Assembly: GCF_900107775.1 (NCBI RefSeq)
Contig: NZ_FNRF01000003.1
Coordinates: 124,001-188,000, forward strand
DNA length: 64,000 bases
DNA from: Xylanibacter ruminicola
GTDB taxonomy: Bacteria > Bacteroidota > Bacteroidia > Bacteroidales > Bacteroidaceae
Reading direction: 5' to 3'
A model generated the notes under the pieces. The model was given only the letters and a program-made list of their open reading frames with translations, did not search any database and was not told where the DNA came from. Positions 37,392 to 45,925 of this stretch are shown here, one piece after another (the first letter of the stretch is position 1; each line of letters starts with the position of its first letter). The translations under genes were made by a program, and so were the position numbers.

Positions 37392-38528
37392 ATGAACAAG
37401 TTTTATATATTGATAATGTTAGTATGTAGCTATACTAACATAGGGGCTCATACTACCCTGAAAATGGTAGATCCAGATGCAACAGCTGAGACAAAAGCAC
37501 TCTATGCCAATTTATGGGCTATCCAGCAGCGAGGCTTTATGTTCGGTCACCACGATGATTTGAGCTATGGTCGCCATTGGCAGGGCGTTAAGGGAAAATC
37601 AGATACGAAAGACGTGTGTGGTGATTATCCTGCCGTGTATAGTCTCGACTTTGCCAGTATGATGGATGATAGATTTAATCCCCAAAGCGATTGGGTGGCG
37701 CAATCAAAGCAGAACATTCTGGCAGCGCGTCGCCGTGGCGAGGTGATTACCGCTTGTTGCCATCTTAATAACCCTTTAACCGATGGTGATTCGTGGGACA
37801 ACTCGAGCCGTGCTGTTGTGGCTGGTATCCTGAAAAATGGTAGCAATACTCAGGCCAAGTTTAACACATGGTTAGATCGTTTGATTAGCTTCGTAAAGGA
37901 TTTAAAGGACGATAACGGACATCCAATCCCCATTATCTTTCGTCCATTCCACGAGCATACACAAACCTGGAACTGGTGGGGCCGTGGCTGTGCAACCGAG
38001 TCTGAGTTCGTAAACCTTTGGAGGTACACCGTGGCTTATCTGATGCGGGGTGGTGTCCACCAGTTTATCTATATCATCTCGCCTCAGTCGGGAGGTGCTG
38101 ATGGTGAGGATCGCTTTACTTATTGGTGGCCTGGCGACGATTATGTCGATATGATTGGTTATGATTTCTATGAGCAGGAGAATCCCATCGATTTCTATAT
38201 CAGTTTGAAGAGTTTATCTGCTGTGTCAGCCAAGAAACAGAAACCCTGTGCAGTTACCGAGACCGGTCTCGAAGCTTTTTCTAATCCTCGCTATTGGACC
38301 GACCAGATTTTACAGCCTGCTACAGCATCGGGTGTGCATATAAGTTTCATAACCTTCTGGCGAAATAAGTATGTAGGAAAGAACGAGAAGGATACTCATT
38401 TCTTCTCTGTTTTTCCAGGACATCCCTCTGAACAGGATTTCAAGGCATTCTATTGCGATAAACGTACCTATTTTAGTCGCGATTTGCCTGATATGTATTC
38501 TCCCGTTACCGGAATCATCGTTGAGTAA
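37392..38528 (+). CDS. GH26 beta-mannanase, periplasmic type
   Basis: A 378-residue paralogue of the upstream GH26. It has a plain signal peptide (MNKFYILIMLVCSYTNIGA) without a usable lipobox, so it is probably soluble in the periplasm. Acid/base E188 is in RPFHEHTQTWNWWG and nucleophile E290 in AVTETGLEAF. The two proteins align from ATAETKALYANLW to the C-terminus. In Bacteroides ovatus two GH26 enzymes divide work between surface and periplasm, and the same arrangement is likely here. It is the last gene of the mannan locus. Confidence 0.93.
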   Translation: MNKFYILIMLVCSYTNIGAHTTLKMVDPDATAETKALYANLWAIQQRGFMFGHHDDLSYGRHWQGVKGKSDTKDVCGDYPAVYSLDFASMMDDRFNPQSDWVAQSKQNILAARRRGEVITACCHLNNPLTDGDSWDNSSRAVVAGILKNGSNTQAKFNTWLDRLISFVKDLKDDNGHPIPIIFRPFHEHTQTWNWWGRGCATESEFVNLWRYTVAYLMRGGVHQFIYIISPQSGGADGEDRFTYWWPGDDYVDMIGYDFYEQENPIDFYISLKSLSAVSAKKQKPCAVTETGLEAFSNPRYWTDQILQPATASGVHISFITFWRNKYVGKNEKDTHFFSVFPGHPSEQDFKAFYCDKRTYFSRDLPDMYSPVTGIIVE

Positions 38529-38564
38529 ACAATTAAGAGGATGTGCCTATTTGTCCGAAAAATT

Positions 38565-38645
38565 TTCCCAACTTGGGAACGTTTCATTCCCAGTTAGGGA
38601 ATGTTTTATTCCCAACGTGGGAACATTGCGTTCCATCGGTGGAAA
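38565..38645. repeat. tandem array of four 15-base palindromes, period 22
   Basis: Units are TTCCCAACTTGGGAA (38565-38579), TTCCCAGTTAGGGAA (38587-38601), TTCCCAACGTGGGAA (38609-38623) and TTCCATCGGTGGAAA (38631-38645), with 7-base spacers CGTTTCA, TGTTTTA and CATTGCG. Each can fold into a 5-6 bp hairpin. The array lies between convergent genes (mannan locus end and radical SAM gene). No T-tract follows, so it is not a standard terminator. I do not recognise a named repeat family. Confidence 0.9.
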
Positions 38646-38663
38646 TGCTGATAGTTGATATGC

Positions 38664-39440
38664 TTAATACGATGCGGTGCAGGGGATGCCGGCGGCGATG
38701 ACACGGTCGCGAATCTGGTCGAGTTGCTCGTGGGTGGCTTTCTCCAGACCTTGGGCGGGCGTTTCGCGGTCGATGGTGTAGATCATTACCTGCTGGGGCT
38801 TGATGGCTTTGACGGCCTCTAACCAGGGGGCTACGTATTCCTCGTCGGTATTATCTACGCTCTCGCCCTGGCACTGGCCGCGCATAAACATGGTCTGTAT
38901 AATCACATGGCCGTGAAAGGCCTTCAGGCGATCGATAATCTGGGCCACATCGTAGGTGCCGTTGGGATGATCTACCTTATTAATATATAAAGGATCAACG
39001 GTATCGAGTTTTAAGATGTTGTTATCTACCTTCATCAGGGCATCGTGTACCTGCTGGCGGTGAATCATGGTAGAGTTGCTGAGTACCGACACCTTGGCCT
39101 GGGGGCAATACTGATTGCGCAGGCGGATGACATCATCGATAATCTCGGCAAAATGCGGATGACAGGTGGGCTCGCCATTACCGGCAAAGGTCAGTACATC
39201 TGGCAACTGACCGTCGGTCACCATCTGCTGCAACTTGGCCTCGAGCTTCTCAATCACCTCCTGGCGTGTAGGCATGGGCAGGGTGGGGCGATAGTCCTCG
39301 TTAAAACCACACTCACAATAAATGCAGTCGAAACTGCACACTTTACCGTCGGCTGGCAACAGGTTGATACCGAGCGAAATGCCCAGTCGGCGACTGTGAA
39401 CGGGCCCAAAAATGGGCGATGGATAAATAATTGTACTCAT
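38664..39440 (-). CDS. radical SAM protein
   Basis: A 258-residue cytosolic radical SAM enzyme. The cluster motif is C35-x3-C39-x2-C42 (KVCSFDCIYCEC), followed by FAGNGEPTCHPHF, the SAM-binding GGE-like segment, and VLSNSTMI. It resembles the COG0731 group (relatives of wyosine-type enzymes) common in anaerobes; the substrate is not known. The start at 39440 is chosen because the longer frame runs through the promoter of the divergent ftsX gene. It ends close to the tandem palindrome array. Confidence 0.85.
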   Translation of the reverse strand: MSTIIYPSPIFGPVHSRRLGISLGINLLPADGKVCSFDCIYCECGFNEDYRPTLPMPTRQEVIEKLEAKLQQMVTDGQLPDVLTFAGNGEPTCHPHFAEIIDDVIRLRNQYCPQAKVSVLSNSTMIHRQQVHDALMKVDNNILKLDTVDPLYINKVDHPNGTYDVAQIIDRLKAFHGHVIIQTMFMRGQCQGESVDNTDEEYVAPWLEAVKAIKPQQVMIYTIDRETPAQGLEKATHEQLDQIRDRVIAAGIPCTASY

Positions 39441-39465
39441 AACGGGTGCAAAATTACACTTTTTT

Positions 39466-39496
39466 TTTGTGATAAAGAAAAAAAATAGTATCTTTG
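39466..39496 (+). promoter_or_regulatory. Bacteroidetes promoter for the ftsX run
   Basis: A TTTG -33 box at 39466-39469 and a TATCTTTG -7 box at 39489-39496, separated by 19 bases. The ftsX ATG is 33 bases downstream. Confidence 0.7.
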
Positions 39497-39529
39497 CAGC
39501 CGAATTCGAATTTTTACGTACGTAAATTA

Positions 39530-40408
39530 ATGAAAAAACGAAAAAATGATGCTGGCAACCGTCGAGGTGTGCAGTTGGTAACACTTTGCATTAGTACGGC
39601 GATGGTGCTGGTTTTACTTGGACTGGTGGTATTTTCAGTCCAGACCTCTCGTAATCTGTCGCAGTGGGTGAAAGAAAATCTCACTGTGACGGTGATGCTG
39701 AGCGATGATGTATCGGTTAACGGTGCAAAACTGTTGTGTCGCGACCTGTATCATCGTCCTTATTCGCGTAACATCGATTACATTAGCAAAGAGCAGGCTT
39801 TGAAGGAGCAGAGCGATGCCATGGGTTCCGACCCGTCGGAGTTCTTAGGCGTTAACCCGTTCCCCGCCACACTCGAGCTGCAGTTGCATTCGGATTATGC
39901 CAACCGCGACTCGCTGAAGTGGATTGCCCGTGAGCTGCAGAAGAACCCGAAGATTACGGATGTGGCCTATCAGGTTGACTTGATGGACAGCGTGAACCGC
40001 AATCTTACCAAGGTGAATCTGGTGCTGCTGGCGCTGGCTGTGCTGTTGACGTTTGTATCGTTCTCGCTGATTAACAACACCGTACGACTGAGTGTGTACT
40101 CGCGCCGTTTCATCATTCATACGATGAAGCTGGTGGGTGCCTCGTGGGGCTTTATCCGTAAGCCGTTTATGAAGCAGGCGCTGTTGGTGGGTGTGATAGC
40201 TGCCTTGATAGCCATTGCTGTGCTGGGAGGCTGCATGTATGCGCTCTACTACTACGAGCCCAACATCATCAGCATTATTACCTGGCGCGAGCTTACGATT
40301 ACAGCTGTGGCTGTGCTGCTGTTTGGTATTATTATTACCGCTGCATGTTCGTATATCTCGGTAAACAAGTTCCTGCGTATGTCGGCTGGCGAACTGTACA
40401 AGATTTAA
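39530..40408 (+). CDS. ftsX: cell division protein FtsX
   Basis: A 292-residue inner-membrane protein that, with FtsE, controls peptidoglycan hydrolases at the septum. It has a cytoplasmic basic N-terminus, a first helix (LVTLCISTAMVLVLLGLVVFS), a periplasmic domain (~50-170) and three C-terminal helices in the FtsX/MacB fold (LLALAVLLTFVSFSLINNTV, then GVIAALIAIAVLGG and LTITAVAVLLFGIIITA). The start at 39530 avoids the promoter. It leads a run with DUF3098, uppP, truB, queA and folK; ftsE is not in the window. Confidence 0.9.
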   Translation: MKKRKNDAGNRRGVQLVTLCISTAMVLVLLGLVVFSVQTSRNLSQWVKENLTVTVMLSDDVSVNGAKLLCRDLYHRPYSRNIDYISKEQALKEQSDAMGSDPSEFLGVNPFPATLELQLHSDYANRDSLKWIARELQKNPKITDVAYQVDLMDSVNRNLTKVNLVLLALAVLLTFVSFSLINNTVRLSVYSRRFIIHTMKLVGASWGFIRKPFMKQALLVGVIAALIAIAVLGGCMYALYYYEPNIISIITWRELTITAVAVLLFGIIITAACSYISVNKFLRMSAGELYKI

Positions 40409-40417
40409 AAATGTAAG

Positions 40418-40448
40418 AATTAGAAAATGTAAAAATTGAAATATGGAT
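40418..40448 (+). repeat. 31-base direct repeat, copy 1 (before DUF3098)
   Basis: An AT-rich segment identical over 31 bases to 40683-40713. It ends with the gene start ATGGAT, so both copies contain the first two codons of their gene. Confidence 0.85.
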
Positions 40449-40667
40449 AAGAAGAATTTTGCATTCGATAAGACCAACTTTATTTTGTTGGCAATCGGCA
40501 TGGCCATCGTAGTGATTGGCTTTCTGCTGATGGTAGGTCCTAACTCAACCGATACCGCATTCGAACCCGATATCTTCAGTGTGCGCCGCACCAAGGTGGC
40601 CCCTGTGGTATGTTTGTTCGGTTTTGTATCGATGATTTATGCCGTAGTTCGTAAACCAAAAGACTAG
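40443..40667 (+). CDS. DUF3098 family small membrane protein
   Basis: A 74-residue protein with two membrane segments (FILLAIGMAIVVIGFLLMVG and APVVCLFGFVSMIYAVV) joined by a loop containing DTAFEPDIFSVRRTK. It matches the DUF3098 family found in Bacteroidetes between ftsX and uppP. No function is known to me; the fixed position suggests a part in division or envelope synthesis. Confidence 0.85.
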   Translation: MDKKNFAFDKTNFILLAIGMAIVVIGFLLMVGPNSTDTAFEPDIFSVRRTKVAPVVCLFGFVSMIYAVVRKPKD

Positions 40668-40682
40668 TAGGGTAAATGTAAT

Positions 40683-40713
40683 AATTAGAAAATGTAAAAA
40701 TTGAAATATGGAT
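40683..40713 (+). repeat. 31-base direct repeat, copy 2 (before uppP)
   Basis: Identical to 40418-40448, ending in the uppP start ATGGAT. The preceding bases (AATGTAAT against AATGTAAG) are also nearly the same. Confidence 0.85.
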
Positions 40714-41511
40714 TGGATTCAAGCTTTGATTCTTGGTTTGGTGCAGGGACTCACAGAGTATCTGCCTGTTAGTTCGAGCGGACACCTGACTATCCTCTCA
40801 AACTTTTTCGGTATTGATGGTGCCGACAACCTGCAGTTTACTGTTGCTGTACACGTGGCTACCGTGCTGAGTACGCTGGTTATACTGTGGAAGGAGATCG
40901 ACTGGATACTGAAGGGTTTGTTTAAGTTTAAGATGAACGACGAGACAAAATATGCCTTGAACATCTTGGTGTCGATGATTCCTGTTGGTATCGTTGGCTT
41001 GTTTTTTAAGGATAAGGTAGAGGAGGCTTTCGGCGCTGGCTTACTGATTGTGGGCGTGATGCTGATCGTTACTTCTGTGCTGCTGATCTTCTCGTACTAT
41101 GCCAAGCCTCGTGTCAAAGAGCATATCTCGTTGTGGGATGCTTTTGTTATCGGTGTGGCTCAGGCATGTGCTGTGCTGCCAGGACTGTCGCGTTCGGGTT
41201 CAACCATCGCTACGGGTTTGATGCTGGGTGATAAGAAGGAGAAACTGGCTCAGTTCTCATTCCTGATGGTCATCCCACCTATTTTAGGTGAGGCATTGCT
41301 CGATGTACTGAAAGCCATGAAGGGCGACGAGGTGGTAAACGATAGTATCGGTTTCTTCCCCATGGCTATTGGTTTCGTGGCTGCATTCCTGTCGGGATGC
41401 TTTGCCTGCAAACTGATGATTAACCTGGTTAAGAAGGGAAAGCTTGTTTACTTTGGAATTTATTGCGCCATCATCGGTGTAACAGTGCTCATTTATCAGC
41501 TCACTCGATGA
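40708..41511 (+). CDS. uppP: undecaprenyl-diphosphatase (UppP/BacA)
   Basis: A 267-residue polytopic membrane enzyme that recycles undecaprenyl diphosphate to the monophosphate carrier for peptidoglycan and surface glycans. Both active-site motifs are present: [13 protein letters not shown] near residue 15 and [11 protein letters not shown] near residue 155. Length and helix count (about eight) are normal. Its TGA overlaps the truB ATG (ATGA). Confidence 0.96.
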   Translation: MDWIQALILGLVQGLTEYLPVSSSGHLTILSNFFGIDGADNLQFTVAVHVATVLSTLVILWKEIDWILKGLFKFKMNDETKYALNILVSMIPVGIVGLFFKDKVEEAFGAGLLIVGVMLIVTSVLLIFSYYAKPRVKEHISLWDAFVIGVAQACAVLPGLSRSGSTIATGLMLGDKKEKLAQFSFLMVIPPILGEALLDVLKAMKGDEVVNDSIGFFPMAIGFVAAFLSGCFACKLMINLVKKGKLVYFGIYCAIIGVTVLIYQLTR

Positions 41512-42209
41512 ACTTTCAGGAAGGCGCATATATCTATATCAATAAGCCCTATCGCATGAGCAGTTTCGGGGCGCTAGCACATATCCGTTATGTGCTGAGC
41601 AAACGACTGCACGTGAAACGTGTGAAAATGGGACATGCCGGCACTTTAGACCCCTTGGCTACAGGTGTGCTGGTGCTGTGCACCGGTAAGGCCACCAAGC
41701 AGATCGAGGCTTTGCAGCTGCACTCAAAGGAGTATACGGCTACCCTGCAGTTGGGTGCCACCACCCCTAGCTACGATTTGGAGCATGAGGTGGACGCAAC
41801 TTATCCCACAGCGCATATCACCCGTGAGCTGATTGAGCAGACACTGCCCAAGTTTGTGGGTGATATTATGCAGCGACCACCGCTGTTTTCGGCCTGTAAG
41901 GTGGGTGGCGACCGTGCCTACGAACTGGCACGCAAGGGTAGCGACCACCAATTGGCTGAGAAGCCCGTGCATATCGATGAGATAGAAATCATCGATTTCG
42001 ATCCCGAAAAGATGCAGCTGCAGATACGTGTGGGTTGTGGTAAGGGTACCTACATCCGCTCGCTGGCTCGCGACATTGGCGAGGCTCTTGGCAGCGGCGC
42101 GCATCTTACTGCTCTGTGCCGCACACGTGTGGGCGACGTTCGACTGGAGGATTGCCTGACATTCGATGAGTTCCCTGCCTGGATGGAGGAGAAATTAATT
42201 GAAGAGTGA
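41508..42209 (+). CDS. truB: tRNA pseudouridine(55) synthase TruB
   Basis: A 233-residue enzyme making pseudouridine at position 55 of tRNAs. Catalytic D48 is in [34 protein letters not shown] and [12 protein letters not shown] are further family motifs. The start at 41508 overlaps the uppP stop by four bases, and a longer frame inside uppP is rejected. The stop TGA lies in a GTGAATA-type repeat cluster (42205-42231). Confidence 0.95.
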   Translation: MNFQEGAYIYINKPYRMSSFGALAHIRYVLSKRLHVKRVKMGHAGTLDPLATGVLVLCTGKATKQIEALQLHSKEYTATLQLGATTPSYDLEHEVDATYPTAHITRELIEQTLPKFVGDIMQRPPLFSACKVGGDRAYELARKGSDHQLAEKPVHIDEIEIIDFDPEKMQLQIRVGCGKGTYIRSLARDIGEALGSGAHLTALCRTRVGDVRLEDCLTFDEFPAWMEEKLIEE

Positions 42210-42231
42210 ATAGTTAATAGTGAATAGTGAA
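42205..42231 (+). repeat. GTGAATA-type heptamer repeats at truB/queA junction
   Basis: Three copies of the unit (GAGTGAATAGTTAATAGTGA and continuing) run from the truB stop codon into the spacer before queA. Confidence 0.65.
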
Positions 42232-42242
42232 ATAATAAAAAT

Positions 42243-43307
42243 ATGAAGTTATCACAGTTTAAGTTTAAGTTACCTGAAGAACAGATTGCACTTGAGCCAC
42301 CTTTCCATCGCGACGAGTGCAAGCTGATGGTGTTGCATCGTAAGAGTAAGCGAATCGAGAGTGGTCTCGACTTCCGTAACATCCTCGATTACTTTGACGA
42401 GGACGATGCATTCATCTTCAACGACACCAAGGTTTTCCCTGCCCGTTTGTACGGTACCAAGGAGAAGACCGATGCCAAGATTGAGGTGTTCTTGCTGCGC
42501 GAGCTTAATGCCGACCAGCGCTTGTGGGATGTGCTTGTAGAGCCTGCCCGTAAGATTCGTATCGGCAACAAACTCTTTTTCGAGGAAGATGGTCCTATGG
42601 TGGCTGAGGTGATTGATAACACCACCAGCCGAGGCCGTACGCTGCGTTTCCTCTACGACTGTCCACACGATGAATTCAAGCAGATGTTGTTCGGTTTGGG
42701 CGAGGCTCCACTGCCACGCTATATTATCGACCGTCGCCCTGCTAACGAGGAGGATATGACCAACTTCCAGACCATCTACGCTAAGAACGAGGGTGCTGTT
42801 ACTGCGCCTGCCACTGGCTTGCACTTCAGTCGCGAGTTGATGAAGCGTATGGAGATTAAGGGTATTAACTTTGCCTTTATCACCCTGCACTGCGGTCTGG
42901 GAAACTTCGATGCTATCGAGGTTGAGGACCTGACCAAGCACAAGATGTCGAGCGAGCAGATGTTTATTCCTGCCGAGGCTTGTGAGATTGTAAACAAGGC
43001 TAAGGAGAACGGACATCGTGTGTGCTGCGTAGGTGTGAGCACCGCCCGTGCTACCGAGAGTGCCGTAGGTACCGATGGTATGCTGAAGGAGTATGAGGGT
43101 TGGACCAACAAGTTTATCTTCCCTCCATACGAGTTCGGACTGTGTAATGCACTGATTGGTAATTTCTATCACCCAGAGTCGCCTATGATGATGACCGAGG
43201 CTTCGTTTGTTGGCTACGACCTGCTGTACGAGGGCTATCAGCGTGCGCTGAAGGAGGGTTATAAGTTTGGTTGCTACGGTGATGCTATGCTGATGCTGGA
43301 CGATTAA
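42243..43307 (+). CDS. queA: SAM:tRNA ribosyltransferase-isomerase QueA
   Basis: A 354-residue cytosolic enzyme that adds the epoxycyclopentane ring to queuosine in tRNA. Motifs are SQFKFKLPEEQIALEP, FIFNDTKVFPARLYG, LGLGEAPLPRYI-like (here FGLGEAPLPRYI), YAKNEGAVTAPATGLHF and TLHCGLGNF. Length is normal. It precedes folK and follows truB, grouping two tRNA-modification genes. Confidence 0.97.
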   Translation: MKLSQFKFKLPEEQIALEPPFHRDECKLMVLHRKSKRIESGLDFRNILDYFDEDDAFIFNDTKVFPARLYGTKEKTDAKIEVFLLRELNADQRLWDVLVEPARKIRIGNKLFFEEDGPMVAEVIDNTTSRGRTLRFLYDCPHDEFKQMLFGLGEAPLPRYIIDRRPANEEDMTNFQTIYAKNEGAVTAPATGLHFSRELMKRMEIKGINFAFITLHCGLGNFDAIEVEDLTKHKMSSEQMFIPAEACEIVNKAKENGHRVCCVGVSTARATESAVGTDGMLKEYEGWTNKFIFPPYEFGLCNALIGNFYHPESPMMMTEASFVGYDLLYEGYQRALKEGYKFGCYGDAMLMLDD

Positions 43308-43309
43308 TG

Positions 43310-43330
43310 AGTGAATAGTGAATAGTGAAA
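43310..43330 (+). repeat. GTGAATA-type heptamer repeats carrying the folK start
   Basis: GAGTGAATAGTGAATAGTGA lies between the queA stop and folK. The folK start codon (GTG at 43318) is part of a repeat unit. Confidence 0.65.
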
Positions 43331-43740
43331 AGTTACATCGGGTATTCCTTGGGCTGGGTAGTAATCTTGGCGATAAGGAGACAAATATCCGCAACGCTAT
43401 ATCGCTTATCGGCGAAAGAGTAGGACTGGTTGTGCGCCAGTCCTCTCTTATTTCGACCGAGCCCTGGGGGTTCGAGTCGGATAACCAGTTTGTGAATGCC
43501 TGCGTGCTATGCGAAACCACACTAACGCCCCGCCAGGTGCTGCTTGCCACCCAGAAGATTGAGCGCGAGCTGGGGCGTACACACAAGTCGGTAGGAGGCC
43601 ATTATGCCGACCGCCTGATGGATATAGACATTCTGCTATATGACGATCTGAGGGTGGATGAACCCGACTTGCAGATTCCCCACCCTCTGATGCTTGAGCG
43701 CGACTTTGTGATGATCCCGCTCGGTGAAATTAGAGATTGA
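43318..43740 (+). CDS. folK: 2-amino-4-hydroxy-6-hydroxymethyldihydropteridine diphosphokinase (FolK)
   Basis: A 140-residue folate enzyme transferring pyrophosphate to the pterin. It shows FLGLGSNLGDKETNI, TEPWGFESDNQFVN, and the metal-binding YADRLMDIDILLY with PHPLMLERDFVMIPL. The only in-frame start upstream of the conserved FLGLGSN is a GTG inside the heptamer repeat, so the start seems to have been provided by the repeat. It is the last gene of the ftsX run and converges on the porin gene. Confidence 0.93.
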   Translation: MNSEKLHRVFLGLGSNLGDKETNIRNAISLIGERVGLVVRQSSLISTEPWGFESDNQFVNACVLCETTLTPRQVLLATQKIERELGRTHKSVGGHYADRLMDIDILLYDDLRVDEPDLQIPHPLMLERDFVMIPLGEIRD

Positions 43741-43749
43741 ATTTGATAT

Positions 43750-45138
43750 TTAGAATTTATAGTCTAATCCTACGCCAATCACGTGGTTGGTGCGGCTGTA
43801 TGTGTCACTACCAGCGTATGGCAGACCCTGATACTGCTGCTGATTCTTGGTGAAGTCGCTGTAGAGCGAGCAGAAGTAGCTGACGTTGAGGCGCATCTTG
43901 TCGTTGATGTTCCAGGCACCACCCAAACCTACTGAGTAGCTGTCGCAAGCAAACGAGGTGTTCTGCTGATATCCGTCGGCCAAACCATAGTCGGTGCGCT
44001 GTCCACCGCAGCTAACAGTAAACTTCTTGTTGATGTCGTACTCTACACCGGCCAGGATTTCGTGTGTGCCGTGGGTGAGCTCCTTCTGGCGGTCGCCAGC
44101 CATCTTGGCGTGCTTGTCGTCGAAGAAGTGATACTCCAGTGTACCGCGCAGCTTCTCTGAGAATTCGTAGCCTACAGCTGTAACAAACAGCGAAGGCATG
44201 TCGTAACGTGTCTCGGCACCATCCTTATAGGCAGCCACCTTATCGCCGAACTGTGCCAATGCAAGGTCGCCCTCGATGTAAGGCATTACACTTGCTGTGG
44301 TAGGATCGGTGTTCTTGATACGGGCCGAAAGTGTCTTGGTATCATTCTCGGTCTTGATTTTGGTACGGAACTCGTAGCGTGCAGCGATGGTGAGTGGACC
44401 ATCATGGTAATCGAAACTTACGATAGGTGCAAAGCCCCAGCCACGCTGAATGCAGTCTAGCTGCAGATTAATCAGGTCGATGTTGGGTGCAGGTGCTGTC
44501 GAAGAGGTATAGTTGGGGATGTCAGCTACTACATGGCCACGGTTGTAACCATCATAATAGTTGGCACGCATACCAATAGCAGCCGAGAAATTGTCGTTCA
44601 CCTTGTATGTCAGGTTCACCTGACCGCCATAGATGTACTGCTTACCTTTCATCTCTGAATCGAAACGGTAGCTGTTGGGCATCATGCCGGCCTGTGCCAG
44701 CATGGCCTTGAGGGGTACCTCGAACATGGGAATGCCTTCTTCGTACTTCACGAAACCGCCGCTGCCTACAATGCCGATCATGGCTGATAAGGCCACACGA
44801 TCTTTCTTGTAAGAAGCAAAAAGGGCAGGTACGATGGGAGCCGAAGCCTTACCGTTGTACTTCTGCTGGAAACCTGTGCCTAAGAAACCTGGTACGGTTG
44901 TCTTAATGTCACGATTCTGCCAAGGCTTCTGGAAATTCAATGAAAACTGGAATCCCTCGTGCCCCCAAGCCAGTCCGGCGGGGTTACTGTAGGCTGCGTC
45001 GATTTCGGTCGTTGCGCCACGTGCGAACATACGGTCGAAAGCTATGTGATAATTTGTGTTGGTCATGAGTCCACCGGCGTGGACAGTGGCTGTAGTGGCT
45101 ACTGCCAACAAAGCCGAAATAATTAATTTTCTCGTCAT
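43750..45138 (-). CDS. OmpP1/FadL-family outer-membrane transport protein
   Basis: A 462-residue outer-membrane barrel with signal peptide (LIISALLAVATTATVHA/GG). The mature N-terminus begins GGLMTNTNYHIAFDRMFARG, with the AAYSNPAGLAW motif typical of FadL/OmpP1 (N-terminal hatch) and a C-terminal VIGVGLDYKF strand. Such proteins let hydrophobic compounds enter through a lateral opening. The gene has a TACCTTTG promoter box and stands alone, upstream partner cmk lying beyond the promoter. Confidence 0.88.
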   Translation of the reverse strand: MTRKLIISALLAVATTATVHAGGLMTNTNYHIAFDRMFARGATTEIDAAYSNPAGLAWGHEGFQFSLNFQKPWQNRDIKTTVPGFLGTGFQQKYNGKASAPIVPALFASYKKDRVALSAMIGIVGSGGFVKYEEGIPMFEVPLKAMLAQAGMMPNSYRFDSEMKGKQYIYGGQVNLTYKVNDNFSAAIGMRANYYDGYNRGHVVADIPNYTSSTAPAPNIDLINLQLDCIQRGWGFAPIVSFDYHDGPLTIAARYEFRTKIKTENDTKTLSARIKNTDPTTASVMPYIEGDLALAQFGDKVAAYKDGAETRYDMPSLFVTAVGYEFSEKLRGTLEYHFFDDKHAKMAGDRQKELTHGTHEILAGVEYDINKKFTVSCGGQRTDYGLADGYQQNTSFACDSYSVGLGGAWNINDKMRLNVSYFCSLYSDFTKNQQQYQGLPYAGSDTYSRTNHVIGVGLDYKF

Positions 45139-45167
45139 TTTTTCTTGCTTCTAATGAAATTCGGCTG

Positions 45168-45175
45168 CAAAGGTA
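45168..45175 (-). promoter_or_regulatory. -7 box of the FadL-type porin gene
   Basis: TACCTTTG on the minus strand, 29 bases before the porin ATG. Confidence 0.6.
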
Positions 45176-45232
45176 GCAAAAAATAACAAAAGAAGCGAAA
45201 AAAATGACGAAAAAAATGAATAAATAGAACAA

Positions 45233-45925
45233 TTATTGCTCTATTTTCTCCTTAAAACGGTCCATTAACCACTGTTTCTGTTCAGGAATGGTCATATGAC
45301 TGTTGTCGAGCTCGATGGCATCGTCGGCCTTGCGCAGTGGACTTACCTCGCGGTGCGAATCGATATAATCGCGCTCCTGTACGTTCTTCAGAATATCGTC
45401 GAAATCGGCAGGCATGCCCTTGGCCTTGAGTTCGTCGAAACGACGCTGGGCACGTACCTCGGCCGATGCAGTCACAAAAATCTTCAGTTCGGCATCGGGG
45501 AACACGGTGGTACCAATATCACGACCATCCATTACCACACCCTTGTCCTTACCCATCTGCTGCTGCTGGGCAACCATGGCGGTGCGCACAAAACCTACGG
45601 CTGCAATGGGACTTACATGGTTGCTCACCTCCAAGCTGCGAATCTCCTTCTCAACACACTCTCCGTTAAGATAGGTGTCGGGACGACCTGTCTCGGCATT
45701 GAACTTGAATGAAATCTGTATCTGTGGCATCTGCTGCTCCAGTTCGGCTGTCTTTACGCTGCCATCGGCATTAAATAGGTTGTGGCGCAGGGCGTAGAGT
45801 GTTACGCTGCGATACATGGCGCCTGTATCTACATATACATAGCCCACTTCGCGGGCCAGGTCCTTGGCCATCGTGCTTTTACCGCACGAGCTGTGGCCAT
45901 CGATTGCAATTGTTATCTTCTTCAT
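45233..45925 (-). CDS. cmk: cytidylate kinase
   Basis: A 230-residue cytosolic kinase phosphorylating CMP and dCMP. The P-loop is GHSSCGKST (10-18), followed by [16 protein letters not shown] and [16 protein letters not shown] (NMP binding), with the LID arginines in [18 protein letters not shown]. Its ATG overlaps the porQ stop by four bases. The porQ-cmk pair is conserved in Bacteroidales, including Porphyromonas gingivalis. Confidence 0.97.
   Translation of the reverse strand: MKKITIAIDGHSSCGKSTMAKDLAREVGYVYVDTGAMYRSVTLYALRHNLFNADGSVKTAELEQQMPQIQISFKFNAETGRPDTYLNGECVEKEIRSLEVSNHVSPIAAVGFVRTAMVAQQQQMGKDKGVVMDGRDIGTTVFPDAELKIFVTASAEVRAQRRFDELKAKGMPADFDDILKNVQERDYIDSHREVSPLRKADDAIELDNSHMTIPEQKQWLMDRFKEKIEQ

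Noticed and set aside
38565..38645. CRISPR array
   Set aside because: Repeats are 15-base palindromes with 7-base spacers that are themselves similar; there are no 25-40 base unique spacers and no cas genes.
42270..43586. Minus-strand open frame of 438 codons opposite queA and folK
   Set aside because: It is antisense to two clearly recognised enzymes and has no family features.
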